The notes below the pieces were generated by a model. It had not been told where the DNA came from. It saw nothing but the letters and a program-made list of their open reading frames with translations, and ran no database searches. Positions 33,983 through 45,000 of a stretch of DNA of 64,000 nt are shown here, piece by piece (within the stretch, counting starts at the first letter, position 1; each line of letters starts with the position of its first letter). A program made the translations under genes and the position numbers. This DNA is from Hysterangium stoloniferum (lineage: Eukaryota > Basidiomycota > Agaricomycetes > Hysterangiales > Hysterangiaceae): assembly GCA_015178975.1 (NCBI GenBank), contig WHVD01000052.1:1-64000 (forward strand). The letters are read 5' to 3'.

Positions 33983-35335
33983 TATCGTTAAAATTCCACA
34001 GAGTATCCTTATGCATAAGACAGGTAAGGGGAACCGTGATGTCGGAATATCCACGGATAAATTGTTGGTAAAAATTGGCAAAGCCGAGGAAGGATTGTAT
34101 ATCTTTAACTTTTTGGGGTTCAATCTTTGATGACTTGTACTTTAGTTTTGTCCATGTGGAGTCCGTTGGGTCCCATAATGAAACCCAGGTATTCCACAGA
34201 GTCCATGTCAAAAGTACATTTTTTACCATTTGCAAATAAACCATGTTGTCTGAGTCTCTGGAGAACTTCATGGACTTGTTTGTCGTGTTCTGTGGGATTC
34301 TCAGAGTAGATAAGAATGACGTCCAAGTAAACAATAATGCATACATCGAGCATGTTGGAGAAAATGTCGTTGATAAAATGCTGAAAAACAGACAGAGCAT
34401 TGGTGAGTCCAAAGGGCATCACCAACCACTCAAAGGCCCCATAACGGGTTCTAAAAGTGGTTTTCCATTTGTTGCCTGCAGCAATCTGGACCAAGTGATA
34501 GGCATGTTTGAGATCTATTTTGGTGTAAATCCGGGCATTCTGTGGAGCATTGAGCAGATTAGATATGAGTGGGAGTGGATACTTATCCTTTTTGGTGACA
34601 GCATTGAGTCCTCTAAAGTCAACACATAGTCTGAGGGATCCATCCTTTTTTCTGACAAACAGAACAGGTGCTCCAAAAGGAGACTTTGAGGTCTGATAAA
34701 ACCTATGGACAAATGTTCATCAAGGAAATTGCAGATTGCAGAGAGTTCCGTGGACGAGAGTGGATAAATATGTCCTAGGGGTGGCTGGGCACTATCTTTG
34801 AGATCAATTTTCAAGTCATATTCTCTGTGGGGTGGAAGCTGGTCAGCTTTTCACTTGCTAAAAAGATCCGCGAAGTCATGATATTTCTCCAGGATGCCTT
34901 GTAGATTTAAGGAACATGTAAATATACTGTAGGTCTCTCACATGATGGCATGACATGCCCTTGTTGACAAAAAGTATTGCAACATGGACTGTGAATTCAA
35001 GTCCACCATGACTTGTTATGATCTAAGCAACTTGAACTCCCATTGTGCAGAGCGACCAAAGGAACCAGGGCCAAGCTTCACAGGAAAGCCATCAAACTTG
35101 ATATATGCATACAGGTATTGTGTTGACCACTTTGTATTCTTCCTCCCTATCTCCCAGGTGATTTTTTTGCACCATGGTGTGCTGTTTTGGTTCCAGTGAT
35201 AATCAAATAAGTGGATACAAAGGGGACACATGGAGGATTGACAGGCCCATTTTCCATTTAATTGGTAATTGTTGCAATAGATGAAAGATACAGAAGTCAC
35301 CAGGAGTGACCAAAATCAGACTCAAACTTGAATGA
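33983..35335 (-). mobile_element. Ty3/gypsy-type retroelement fragment (fossil)
   Basis: Minus-strand frames encode the RT core of a Ty3/gypsy element: LKHAYH-like palm start, [20 protein letters not shown], the catalytic YLD region, then the connection segment QSFLGFANFYQQFIRGYSD. An upstream segment carries the [13 protein letters not shown] entry typical of these polyproteins. No LTR, integrase or gag is seen. It lies inside the 3' terminal repeat of Tc1 element A and is a broken relic. Confidence 0.8.
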
Positions 35336-35531
35336 CTGGCAGTGGGTAGATTATATGTTGGCTATATACCTGAAAAATTCTATGACATAAGCATTATTTG
35401 TCATCAAACTATAAATCAAATACTAATGCAATCTCATTGGAACAGTTTTGTCCCTGGTATATAATCCAATACAAATCATATAATTTAGTACTTGGTGTAA
35501 CCCTTCTTGGCATCCAAAACAGCTGCAATCC

Positions 35532-36846
35532 TGTAATGTATTCAGGGGATTCTCTTAGATAGCTCAATATATGCTATAGTGTCACAGAGCTTCAACAATA
35601 AAACAAGCAAAGGTCCAGTAATTTAAATACTGATAGATTAATGAGCTGCACTATTAAGCTTAAACAACTCAAATCAATGCTTATTTTGATTATTGAAAGG
35701 TTCAAAAGAACAATATATGACTCTTTTAGCAAATAAAAGAACTATTCCTTGAGAATAGGGGCTGGAAGCTGAATATATGCACAGTAACTTGGCAGAGACT
35801 TGATATAAGAGCTTCGGATTCTTGTATGCTTATTTGTAACTATTAATAGTTATTTAACAAGGTGTTAAATAATTTATTAATAGAGAAAATAATATGTATT
35901 GGATTATCTGAGTGCTTGTACTTGATTAATTCAATAAACTTAGGGCTGGGCCTTGAGTAATCTAGTATTGGCAGGGATTTCAGTAAGGATACTTAGATAC
36001 TTATTAGGTTTATTATCTAATTAATAAGCCTAAAGGGTAGCTGTGAGGCTGGGGAACTTAGATGATTAGCTAAGTCCAAGAGTTGCTGACAAAGATTCAA
36101 GATGCTGCAAGTGTAGGTGCTTGCAGTGAGTGTATCAGACTAAGGCTATTATTGTCCTTAGGATGATTAGATAAGCTTCTGAGCTGTGCAGTAAAATGTG
36201 AGATAGATAGATGATTTTATTGGAAACTTGGCCCTCCTTATATACATTTTGATAACTCAATGATTACTAACTATTTAGTTTATGAGGTCATTAGTTATAT
36301 CATAATGACCTCATATTCTACTCATTATTTACCCTTTATTTATCATGTGATTCCCTTCTCTGAGACAAGGGTTCTAACCTCTTGCTTGAACATGAAGGTT
36401 CAAGGCCGCGGTCCCGGGACGGAAGCAAACGATGAGTCGGCAGAATCTAATAATGACTCGGGTAATCACATCCGTGACCTGTGTGACATCCCGACACCGG
36501 AGGCTTATCTAATAAGTCACACCCGTGCCTTGTGTGACATCCCGACACCGGAGGCTTATCTAATAGGTCACATGACTTCGAAAATGCGCAAACAAGCTGC
36601 AGCAAGGTGCCGAAAAGCAATAACTAAGTAGATAAAATATAAATAATTAGTTAAAAATTATAATAAATTAATTAAGTAATAATAGCATAATATGAGTCCA
36701 TATATGCTATTATTTATGCGAAGTTAAAAGGAATAAGGCCTATTTTTCACAATAAACATAATAAAACTACAATACAAATTCGAGAAAATATTAAGTAATT
36801 CAAAGAAAATCAAGAGAACATTATGAGATAATGCTGATACCTCACA
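35532..36846. mobile_element. Solo-LTR-like insert (fossil) in the Tc1 transposase
   Basis: A 1315-bp block starting TGTAATG and ending CCTCACA is flanked by the 5-bp duplication AATCC (35527-35531 and 36847-36851). It splits the 3' end of the Tc1 transposase: the last codons (AAVLDAKKGYTKY then stop) are at 35486-35526, the rest right of 36852. TG...CA ends and a 5-bp duplication fit a solo LTR, though it is long for one. It differs from the LTR family at 23338 and 41498. No internal protein domain was seen. Confidence 0.65.
36468..36580. repeat. 51-bp direct duplication
   Basis: TGTGACATCCCGACACCGGA and the following bases through GGCTTATCTAATA occur twice, 51 bp apart, inside the solo-LTR-like insert. 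This part is CpG-containing. Confidence 0.85.
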
Positions 36847-36851
36847 AATCC

Positions 36852-37820
36852 TTCTAGGCATACTCTCTATCAAATTCTGACAAATAGAAGCAGGAATCCT
36901 GTCCCATTCTGTCTGGACCCTTTCCCATAACTCCTGAATACTCCTAGGCTCCACTTCATACTCTAGTAGCCTCTTCTTGAGGTAATGCCAAAGGTGTTCA
37001 ATTGGATTAAGATCAGCAGATTGAGGGGGCCATATCATGACATCAAAATCACTGCCATTAAGCACATTGGTGGCCTTCTTGCTCTTGTGTTTGGGTTCAT
37101 TGTCTTGCTGAAAGACAATATCCCCAGTCTTCTTCTTGTAATGCTTGAGAGATTCTTGAAGTTCATCCTCCAAAATGCTAATGTAAAGTTCATCATCCAT
37201 CCTCCCATCAATCTTGGTGGCATATCCTGGTTATTCCCAGAACATACAACCTCACAACATCAGATTCCCCCCTCCAAACTTGACTGTGCCCTCAACCAGC
37301 CTATCACTGAGCCCCTCTCCTGCTTTTTTCCACACCCACTTCCTCCCATCTGACCCCAAATTATTGATTTTAGTCTCATCTGACCACTCAACCCTCTTCC
37401 AGTCCTCCAGAGACCAGTTCTTGGATGCCAATGCAAAGTCCAGCCTCCCTTCTATACCTTTTTGTGAGTTTAGGCCTTTTCCTCTTCACCACAGCCTTCA
37501 TTCCAGCTTTCTTGAGTTCCCTAAAAATTGTTCTTGCAGAGATAGACTCCCCATTCATATCTTGTAGGACTTTAGAGGCCTGAGTGGCATGGTCAATCTT
37601 CTGGGAAGTGATTTGTTGGATGATGTAATGGGTATCAGAGGGGGAAATGTTTGTGTGGACGACCTCCAGCTGCTTTGGAGAGGGAGGAAGAATGTTTAGA
37701 GTGAATTCTGGATATAGTAGAGACAGAATGACCAGTGGTAGCAGCTACTTCATGTGAAGACTTGCCCTTGTCAAGTAGAGTAAGAACACGATCAAGTTGA
37801 GCAGGAGTGAGAGCTCTCAT
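36852..37820 (-). pseudogene. Tc1-like transposase of element A
   Basis: A DDE transposase that cuts and pastes its element at TA sites. The start ATG is at 37820. The N-terminal helix-turn-helix reads LTLLDKGKSSHEVAATTGHS and TISRIHSKH, then GGRPHK. The first catalytic Asp falls in a SDET block near 37380 in a shifted frame. Then come DELYISILEDELQESLKHY, FQQDNEPKHKSKKA (second Asp) and PPQSADLNPIEHLWHYLKKR (Glu), with 34 residues between the last two. Several frame breaks lie between 37630 and 37210, and the C terminus is separated by the inserted block (final codons at 35486-35526). Not functional, but the domain order is complete. Confidence 0.8.
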
Positions 37821-37965
37821 GATGTAAACTGATGGGTTCTTGGGATGCTATCACTTGGAGAAGTGAACAGTTGTATATATACACAATTTGAACAGGTCAC
37901 ATGATTTTATTTGCATTTATTTGTGGATAATCAATAAGGTTATGTGCTAATCATGTGATAGGGAC

Positions 37966-38169
37966 AAAACTATTCCGATGAGATTGCATTAGTATTTGAT
38001 TTATAGTTTGATGAAAAATAATGATTATGTCATAGAATTCTTAGGGTATATAGCCAACATATATGACTACCTAAATTAAAAAGTTCAGGTCAATTGGCCA
38101 AGTACTCATTGAGGTATTCAACATTCTTTGACATATAAAAAATGATTGGAACTGTTTTGTCCCCCACTG
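37966..38169. repeat. Long (204-bp) 5' terminal repeat of Tc1 element A
   Basis: GGGACAAAACTATTCC at the inner edge and GGAACTGTTTTGTCCC at the outer edge are inverted, so this terminal repeat is itself a foldback of about 200 bp. The same plan is seen in elements C and F. Confidence 0.7.
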
Positions 38170-38284
38170 TATATGCCCTTAAAATATTAGGACATAAGCA
38201 TTAGTATTTCCCATGCTGTAAACAAAACACTAATAAAATCATATTGGAAGGGTTTTGTCCCTGGTATAAAAAGAACACAAATCA

Positions 38285-38830
38285 AACAAACTAGTACTTG
38301 GTATAGCCTCCCTTAGCCATCAAAACAGCCTCAACCCTTCTAGGCATACTCTCTATCAAGTTCTGACAAGTATAGGGAGGAATCTTCTCCCACTCTGTCT
38401 GAACCCTCTCCCACAACTCATAAATACTCTTCAGTGTCACTTCATACTCTCCCAGCCTCTTTTTGAGGTAATACCAGAGGTTTTCAATTGGATTAAGGTC
38501 AGCAGACTGAGGTGGCCATACCATGACCACAAATCCATTGTCTTTAAACTAATTGGTGGCCTTCTTGCTCTTGTGTTTGGGGTTATTGTCTTGCTGAAAG
38601 ACCACATCTTCTGTGTTCTTCCCATAATACTCTATAGTTGCTTGAAGTTCATCTTCCAGAATGCTGACATAAAGGTCAGCATCCATCCTTCCATCAATCT
38701 TGGTGGAATATCCTGGTCCTTCCCACAACATACAGCCCCACAACATCAGATTTCGACCTCCAAACTTGACTGTTCCCTCAACCAGCCTATCACTGAGCCA
38801 CCTCCAACTGGGTCCTATCAACAAAATCAT
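38285..38830 (-). pseudogene. Tc1-like transposase C-terminal half (element C)
   Basis: From 38815: LSDRLVEGTVKFGGRNLMLW, YSTKIDGRMDADLYVSILED, FQQDNNPKHKSKKATN, WPPQSADLNPIENLWYYLKK, then ending VLMAKGGYTKY with a stop near 38290. One in-frame stop follows KKATN. The second Asp and the Glu are present with Tc1 spacing. The first Asp and DNA-binding domain are missing. Confidence 0.8.
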
Positions 38831-38894
38831 GTGATGTCACATGATGTCACATGATCACATTGTGCTGGAGTATAATTACATGGCCTTTAGCAAC

Positions 38895-39420
38895 TAGCAA
38901 TATCCCAATTCTGAAAATGTGCACTTTGTCTCTTGCCAGAATCATATCCTCTCACTGCTTAACACTGGCCATACAGCTAGCCACATTGCAGCTTCTACTG
39001 GCCATGGCATTGGCACAGTCTCTAGACTTCACTCCAAGTATCATTGTCATCTCTCTAAGTCCATTGGTGGTCATCCCTCCAAGCTTTCCCCTACTAATAT
39101 TCACTGTGCACAGCATCTTATTGGCTCTGGGAAAGGTGACACTGCTGTTGATTTGGCCAAACCTCTTATGAATGTCACCAACCAGTCCATTTGTACCCAA
39201 ACTGTATGCAATAGTCTCAATATGGTTCTGATGAAGGCTGTGGTAAAGAAGAAAAAGCCCCTTCTCAGCAAGAAGCATAGAAAGGTAAGGATGGACTTTT
39301 CTGTGGCACATCAACATTGGACTGTGGAAGACTGGAAGAAGGTGGTGTGGAGGAAGTGGGTCTGGAAAAAGGTTGGGAAGGGCTTGAGTAATAGGCTGGT
39401 TCAGGGACTCAGAAGCAGAG
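38895..39420 (+). pseudogene. Tc1-like transposase N-terminal half (copy E)
   Basis: The plus strand from 38919 reads NHILSLLNTGHTASHIAAST, GTVSRLHSKYHCHLSKSIGG, HPSKLSPTN and later HWTVEDWKKVVW. Directly after, it reads RKWVWKKVGKGLSNRLVQGL. The SDET-containing segment with the first catalytic Asp is cleanly deleted in frame between VVW and RKW. It lies back to back with element C's C-terminal half, in the opposite orientation, and ends at the next inverted-repeat element. Confidence 0.75.
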
Positions 39421-39426
39421 TTGTCA

Positions 39427-40312
39427 GCCAAAAAAACCCTTCCAATGGTTCTCCTGTATATACATATATATTTGTAGTATTTCCATAGGAGGATATCTGA
39501 AAACTATTAAGTATACCAAATTCTAATATACTCTAAAGGTCATTTAAACATCTGAGATGTGATTCAAATATAATTTGGTTTTTAAAACTTTCAAAAAGTT
39601 TTAAACTCTCTCATACATTACAAACTAAAGAATCTTTGGACACAAGTAGACAATAAAAAAAATTAGTAGTTTGAAACACTAATACTTTTAAAAAATAGAT
39701 ACCTTTAGATAGTCCATTTCATGCATATGTATATTATTGGCACCTCTAAATACATATGTATTACTTCGGAATGGATCTGTCAATCTGAACAGATTTCTAC
39801 TTGATTCAACATACCCAGAATATATAGGGGGTTTTACTTAATAAAGACAGCTGTGGTATGAAAAATTTCCAATAATATTTTACATATTTTTCATGGAAAT
39901 AACTACATTACAACTTTTAAAAAACAAAGTACTAATAAAAGTATTAGTAGACATCTGTAAAAAGAAGGAAATTATATACAATGGAATTTGTTAAATAACT
40001 ATGGGTTGTATAAGATGTAATATGGAGAACTATTTCTGATGGTTGTTTTTTGATGATATAATTGTTTCAGAATAGATATCACTATTTAAAGATGGAGTTT
40101 TGTAAAAATAAGACTTTTATTAGTAAATATTTGAGATTATAGTAATTATAAACACCCTCCATACTTAGAGCTCATATAGTGGCATTGTATTTTAACAATC
40201 TAGATATGATAGAGTATATTCACAAATACTTTTGATATTTTTGCAATTTTATCCTCTGAGTTATCAACGATATACATCTGAAGTACTAAACATTGGAAGG
40301 GTTTTTGAGTCA
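39427..40312. mobile_element. Inverted-repeat-bounded non-coding element
   Basis: AAAAACCCTTCCAATG at about 39428-39444 is matched by CATTGGAAGGGTTTTT at about 40289-40304. The interior is AT-rich and non-coding. The ends resemble those of the Tc1 elements nearby, so this may be a MITE or a terminal-repeat pair left by deletion. Confidence 0.45.
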
Positions 40313-40650
40313 CTATATGTAGGTGGTTTCTCTTAGTAAAGAAGGCCACAGGATGAAAAATCTCCAATGATATCTCACATATTTTACTGGAAATAACTAC
40401 AGTTTAGCTTTTAAAAACAATTTACCAACAAAAGTATAGCAATTATTGACATAACTTGGAAAACTATATACAATTGACTCTATTAAATACCTTTGGATTG
40501 TGTAGGATGTAATATGGAGAATTGTTTCTCATGGTTGGTGGTAACAATATAATAGTCTCAAAATAGATACCACTATTTAAAGATGAAGTTTTGTAGCAAT
40601 ATTGCTTTTATTAGCAAACATTTGATATTATAATGATTACAGAATATGCA
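39840..40650. repeat. ~490-bp tandem duplication, diverged
   Basis: 39840-40160 and 40330-40650 share a common order of blocks (TGAAAAAT.TCCAAT, GGAAATAACTACA, TAATATGGAGAA, then a 90-bp block). 40018-40160 is nearly identical to 63117-63259. Confidence 0.6.
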
Positions 40651-41052
40651 GATTATAGGTATGCTCACATACTATAATATATGTTAATCTGTCATCTTGA
40701 GATATTGTATATTTACTGATGGAGATGGACCAGTATATAGAGGCAGTCACCCAGAGTAAAATATTGAGGTTTATAAGATTGATCCATATCCAGTAGATAA
40801 CAAAATTGTTCACATGTTTCTTCATTTTGAAAAGACCCTTTAATTAACAGTAGCTCAAAATAAATTCTACAAATTCTGAATAAATTATGAACAAAGCTCT
40901 AATATCACTAAATGGTTATTACATAATCATTATGTCCAATTCAATGCCCCACCCAATCTCTCTGTCTAACTTCCCAACATACAAACAGTGGTTCAAAAAA
41001 CTGTCCTAATGTTTCTCATTTTTGAAAGGTTGGATTGGTATAGACCACTGAT

Positions 41053-42363
41053 TATGAAGAGTCATGAAAGTTCTGACCACTTATATCCAAAGAATATCAA
41101 CTGTCTAGGTATGATACAATAATATATTGACTATCAAAGTACAATATATGTAGTAGAATAAGTTTAGTTGACTTAAGTAGCCATAGGATAACTAAGATGA
41201 CTAAGGGAGAATGGAATCAACCTTATGGTACGATTCCAAAGGGTGAATTAATGAAGTAATGAGTTAAGAGGAGAGAGGATGATATGAGTAATATGAGATG
41301 CAAGTAATGTGAGATGCAAGTAATATGAGATGCAAGGAATGCGAGATGCAAGTAGAAGCTAATGATAATTCAAGCTTCAACTATGCAGTATGAAGCTAGA
41401 TAGTTGTAACAAGTTCAAGTTGAAAGCCGTTCAAGATGGCTAAGATGATACCCCAATTATGTATGTATAACTTGCAGGACACTAAAAGAGGTGTCTGTGT
41501 GAGAGGTATGGCGAAATACACTCAGGAAATATAGTCAGATGAGCTCTTACTATATCTCCTTTATTATTTCTATTTTCTCTCTTTTATTATATCTATAATT
41601 AGTTTGACGACCTATGTATGCGGTACATCGACTCTTGTGGGCACACACGCAGACTTATATATTCTAGCGCCCGTAGTTTAGAACTCAGACACTTTTTACA
41701 CCGCAACCACGACTTACCCAGACACCCGTTAGTGTCCTGTAAGTTGTGATTGGTGTATCGTCTCGACCGTCACAGACGGGCTTTAGCTACTCATTCAAAC
41801 TGAGTTTCGAACTGTATCAGTCGAAACTCAATCCCTATCTCAACTCGCGTGGACTACATCCACGCTACTCTACTATTTGACTCTCTAACTACTCTACTTG
41901 CACTCAAGCAGTTGTCCAGAATCGCACTTAACCAGTCGATTCTGCTTATTCGTTCTAGCTATCTACCTTACTTTAGATAGCTACTTCTCTCTACCGTATT
42001 GAACTAAATAGTCAATACGTGTTCGGTCCGTATTAGACTTAGACAGTCAATACATCGTGGTATCGTACTTCAATGGTCGATATTCTTTGTATATAGAACG
42101 GTTAGAACTTCTACCACTCTTCACAGTCTGGGCAAGTCATGGTTACAGAGTAAAGTGTCTGAGTTTCAATTACATGTGCTAATGTACATATAACTACAGT
42201 GTGCCCATCCACAAGTGTCTATGTACCTACAGGCATACATAGCTCTTCAAACTAATGTACATGTAAATGGTACCGAATGTGAGATACATATAGTTGTATA
42301 AATAAAGAAAGAAGTATAGGAGATAGAATGTAGTCAGAGCTATATTTTAGAATACCTCTCACA
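41053..42363 (-). mobile_element. Solo LTR (fossil), older outer copy, split by a younger one
   Basis: Minus-oriented member of the 23338/41498 LTR family. It is bounded by the 5-bp duplication CTGAT (41048-41052 and 42364-42368) and ends CCTCTCACA on the plus strand. Without the inner copy it is about 680 bp. It is strongly diverged and has very few CpGs. It contains a local 16-17-bp tandem repeat (GAGATGCAAGTAAT) around 41285-41350. Confidence 0.7.
41498..42125 (+). mobile_element. Solo LTR (fossil), younger inner copy
   Basis: 628 bp, begins TGTGAGAGG and ends CTTCACA, flanked by the 5-bp duplication GTCTG (41493-41497 and 42126-42130). It lies inside an older copy of its own family in the opposite orientation. 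By eye about 30 CpGs survive, far more than in the two related copies, so it is the most recent of the three. Confidence 0.85.
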
Positions 42364-42660
42364 CTGATATAAGCAGAAAATTTAAGGAAATTATCAGATA
42401 TACTATAGGACCATGGCTTAAAGAGAAGCCTTGGTTCATATGATTTGGATCAAAATCCATTGAATAATAAATAAAACAAGACAGCTACTCATTGGGACAG
42501 TTTTTTGACTCTTCATTTTTTCACTTGTGTTTTTACTGTTGTGAACCAGTACAAGGTAGAGGGGGGCTGTGGGAACAATAAAACATGTCACATGGTTGTA
42601 TTTGTATTTCTTTGATAGGTTTAAAGTGGTTCAGCCATATCCTGGCTTCTTGCCACCATA

Positions 42661-43142
42661 ATGAGATCTATTTCTGCTGCTCAATGCTCTTTTATTGTCT
42701 CCCTCCCCAATGAAGACTATTCCTATTGCCAAATCCAGGAAAGAACTGGTCTGGGCAGAAGTATTATGAATAGGATTAGTAGGGAACTGGATGGGAACAA
42801 GGAGAACAATTCTGGGGGCCATCCTTCTAAGCTTTCTGGTTGTGACAAATAGTCAATAATTCATCAAATCAGCTCTGGGCAGCTTGATTATGGAGTTCAG
42901 GCTATCCAATTCATTAATTCTATTATCTCCAATGCTATCACTCCAATAAAAAGTCTGAAATGTACTGAAGGAGAACACTTTTTACTCTGCAACAAGATAC
43001 AAGTGACTATTGGTCAAGGCTATTCATTATCAGAAACAGCTCAAATTTGCCCAATATCATGAAAATTGGACTGCAGAGGACTGGAAGAGGGTGTTATGGT
43101 CAGATGAGACCAATATTAATAGGATTGGGTCAGATGGAAAGA
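42661..43142 (+). pseudogene. Tc1-like transposase, N-terminal part (element F)
   Basis: Starts MRSISAAQCSFIVSLPNEDY, then SYCQIQERTGLGRSIMNRIS, ENNSGGHPSKLS, QFINSIISNAITP, and after frame breaks FAQYHENWTAEDWKRVLWSD with ETNINRIGSDGK. This covers both helix-turn-helix motifs and the first catalytic Asp (SDET). A stop follows KLSGCDK and frames change near 42960-43060. The second Asp and the Glu are missing because the element is truncated. Confidence 0.8.
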
Positions 43143-43325
43143 CATCCTCTTATATACCTAATCCTAATATCTGTCAATTCTAGGGCCTCAACTGTTGCCA
43201 TTTCCTCTATCTCAGTGATCTTTTTAAAAACATCTTTGCTGCACAGATATAACTGCTGGGGGCAGGTTTACTGATACAGGCACAGTGGTTCACCATAGGT
43301 CCCAAATACTCCATGTCTCTTAATA
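43143..43325 (-). pseudogene. Adenylate cyclase catalytic-domain scrap
   Basis: Collinear with 60834-61040 on the same strand. The minus-strand frame gives LCSKDVFKKI, then EIEEMATVEALE and IRIRYI, and before it a degraded YLGPMVN-like block. Nearly every CG of the 60.8-kb copy appears as CA or TG here. Some 40 bases present in the other copy are deleted between KKIT and EIEEM. It abuts the broken Tc1 element F. Confidence 0.65.
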
Positions 43326-43522
43326 GTACTATTATATCTGTTGTCTCAGTTTTTGCCCTTGCCATGATTTAGTTCTTCATAACTCTTAGTGTCCCAAGCT
43401 TCTGGTAATTACACTGGGTACTGTACATTTAAAAGCATTTCAAAATATCAATGAGGATACAATAACAGTCCACAAAGGATGTAACAGAATGGTCAGGAAT
43501 AGAACAGTTTAACAATGTTTAA

Positions 43523-44096
43523 GGAGAATGGTCACACTTTATTGAATATACAAAATTTACTGAATAATCCTCATATTTTTTAAGTGAGACTATTCCTTCT
43601 GATCATGACAACTTATTCTAGGAGTTTATATTTAATTACCTGAAATTTCATCTTTAAAATATGCATGCTCTTTTGAAATACACACAAATGACATAGTTAC
43701 ATGAAATTATTTGGATTAACATAGATTATTTGGGTTATGACTTAATCTTTGGGTTAAACAAGATTATCTGGGTTGTCACCTAATCTTTGGGTTATGACAT
43801 ATTCTCTTGCATACAAGCAAACTTTCAAATATATTTCATATAATTTGAATTTAGTTGGTTTAGAGTTAACCAGAACTATCTGGGATACTAATCCCCATTG
43901 TGCAATTTATTCCAAAAGAATAATCTACAGATGATTGTTTGACTAAATTTTGTCAGATACAAGATAAATATTGATCTTTCCTTATTCTCCAGAGTATCAC
44001 CTGATGGACTGAATTTGATTAAATATTAATTTTACAACAAACAATATAAATATATATTCTTTAGTGGATAAATAACTTTTAAAGGGGTTATCCTCC
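43523..44096. mobile_element. hAT-like MITE, diverged second copy
   Basis: Starts GGAGAATGGTCAC and ends TTATCCTCC, with the same interior blocks as 3272-3988, for example ATCACCTGATGGACTGAA. It is about 140 bp shorter. No clear target duplication remains. Confidence 0.55.
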
Positions 44097-44099
44097 TAA

Positions 44100-44215
44100 C
44101 TGAATTTACTGGAATTTACTTGAGCTTAATTGGAATTTATTGAAATTTACAGGAATTCAGTGGAATGTAATTGGAGTTTACTGGAATTTGATTGGATTTA
44201 CAGATTTACTGATAT
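44100..44215. repeat. Degenerate GAATTTACTG-type short repeat
   Basis: Eight or so imperfect units of TGGAATTTACT and relatives. Confidence 0.6.
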
Positions 44216-44590
44216 TGCATTTAATTGACTTCCATTCCCATAATTTTAGTATATTTTCTGGTATTTATTTTAATTCTTTTGAAATTGTTTGTAATTTTTT
44301 TAACACCTAACACAGACCAGCAGACACAATGGATCCCTCACACATAACATGCCAGGTGGGCATTTGGCAACACCCCCACACCCCCACACATGCATGAATA
44401 GCATGTACATGTGACAGCAATGCATGTGATAATAGTATAACTTGGTGTGCCATTGTGGATGTGGGAAAACTAAGGCTTGCTTCACTTGCAAATACACTGT
44501 GGGAAACAGCCTGCTTGCTTCACTCACAGATGCTGACCAATTAGTGACTAAGCAGCACCCATGGACCCACCAATGCGAATTAACTTATAT

Positions 44591-44737
44591 GACAAGCTTA
44601 GGAACCCTTGCTACGCTGCGGGGCGGTCGCTTCGCGACCGGCCCCACAACTTCACTGCGGGCTCCAGCTTGTTGGGGGGCAAAGCCCCCCAAACCCCCCC
44701 GCGTCGACAACTTTTAAGTATTTCTGAGACTCATTGT
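44591..44737. repeat. Double-hairpin module 1
   Basis: Hairpin 1 (44620-44645): GGTCGC, loop TTC, GCGACC, with outer G/C pairs. Hairpin 2 (44672-44692): GGGGGGC, loop AAA, GCCCCCC. Followed by a C7 run and TTTTAAGTATTTCTGAGACT. Confidence 0.9.
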
Positions 44738-44740
44738 TTG

Positions 44741-45000
44741 AACGGAAAGTGTTCAGAGAACGGAAAGTGTTCAGAGAACGGAAAGTGTTCAGAGAACGGA
44801 AAGTGTTCAGAGGACAGAAAATGTGGAAACCATGTAAAGAATGGAAAGTGTTTAGAGAACAAAAAATGTGGAAACTGTAAAGAAAGGAAACTGTGTAGAG
44901 AACGGAAACTGTGTAAAGAATGGAAACTGTGTAAAGAATGGAAACTGTGTAAAGAACGGAAACTGTGTAAAGAATGGAAACTGTGTAAAGAACGGAAATA
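44741..45000. repeat. 18-bp minisatellite (GGAAAGTGTTCAGAGAAC type)
   Basis: Four perfect units, then degenerate ones, then about seven of the GGAAACTGTGTAAAGAAC form. Confidence 0.85.

Larger units (their letters stand above)
33944..38169 (-). mobile_element. Tc1-like element A, whole outline, with two fossils inside
   Basis: Ends CAGTGGGGGACAAAAC (33944) and its reverse complement (to 38169) are flanked by TA on both sides, the Tc1/mariner target duplication. The 5' terminal repeat is about 204 bp long (37966-38169). The 3' one is interrupted: its outer part is at 33944-33982 and its inner part at about 35350-35458. Subtracting the LTR-type insert (35532-36846) and the Ty3-type fragment (33983-35335) leaves about 1.5 kb, a normal Tc1 size. 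The transposase gene lies on the minus strand. Confidence 0.75.
33822..38830 (-). mobile_element. Tc1-like element C, split by insertion of element A
   Basis: The 3' long terminal repeat of this copy starts near 33822 (TGACAAAACCCTTCCAATG). It runs to the TA at 33942-33943 and resumes after the inserted element at 38170 (TATGCCCTTAAAATATTAGG), ending near 38265. When joined, the two parts parallel the long terminal repeat of element A step by step. The transposase C-terminal half follows at 38285-38830. The 5' half is lost at a junction near 38830. Confidence 0.6.
40986..43142 (+). mobile_element. Tc1-like element F, 5' part, carrying nested solo LTRs
   Basis: The 5' end CAGTGGTTCAAAAAACTGTC (40986) and the inverted GGGACAGTTTTTTGA (to about 42511) bound a long terminal repeat of about 210 bp once the LTR nest is removed. 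The transposase starts 150 bp further on (42661). The element is cut at about 43142, where an adenylate cyclase scrap begins. Confidence 0.6.
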
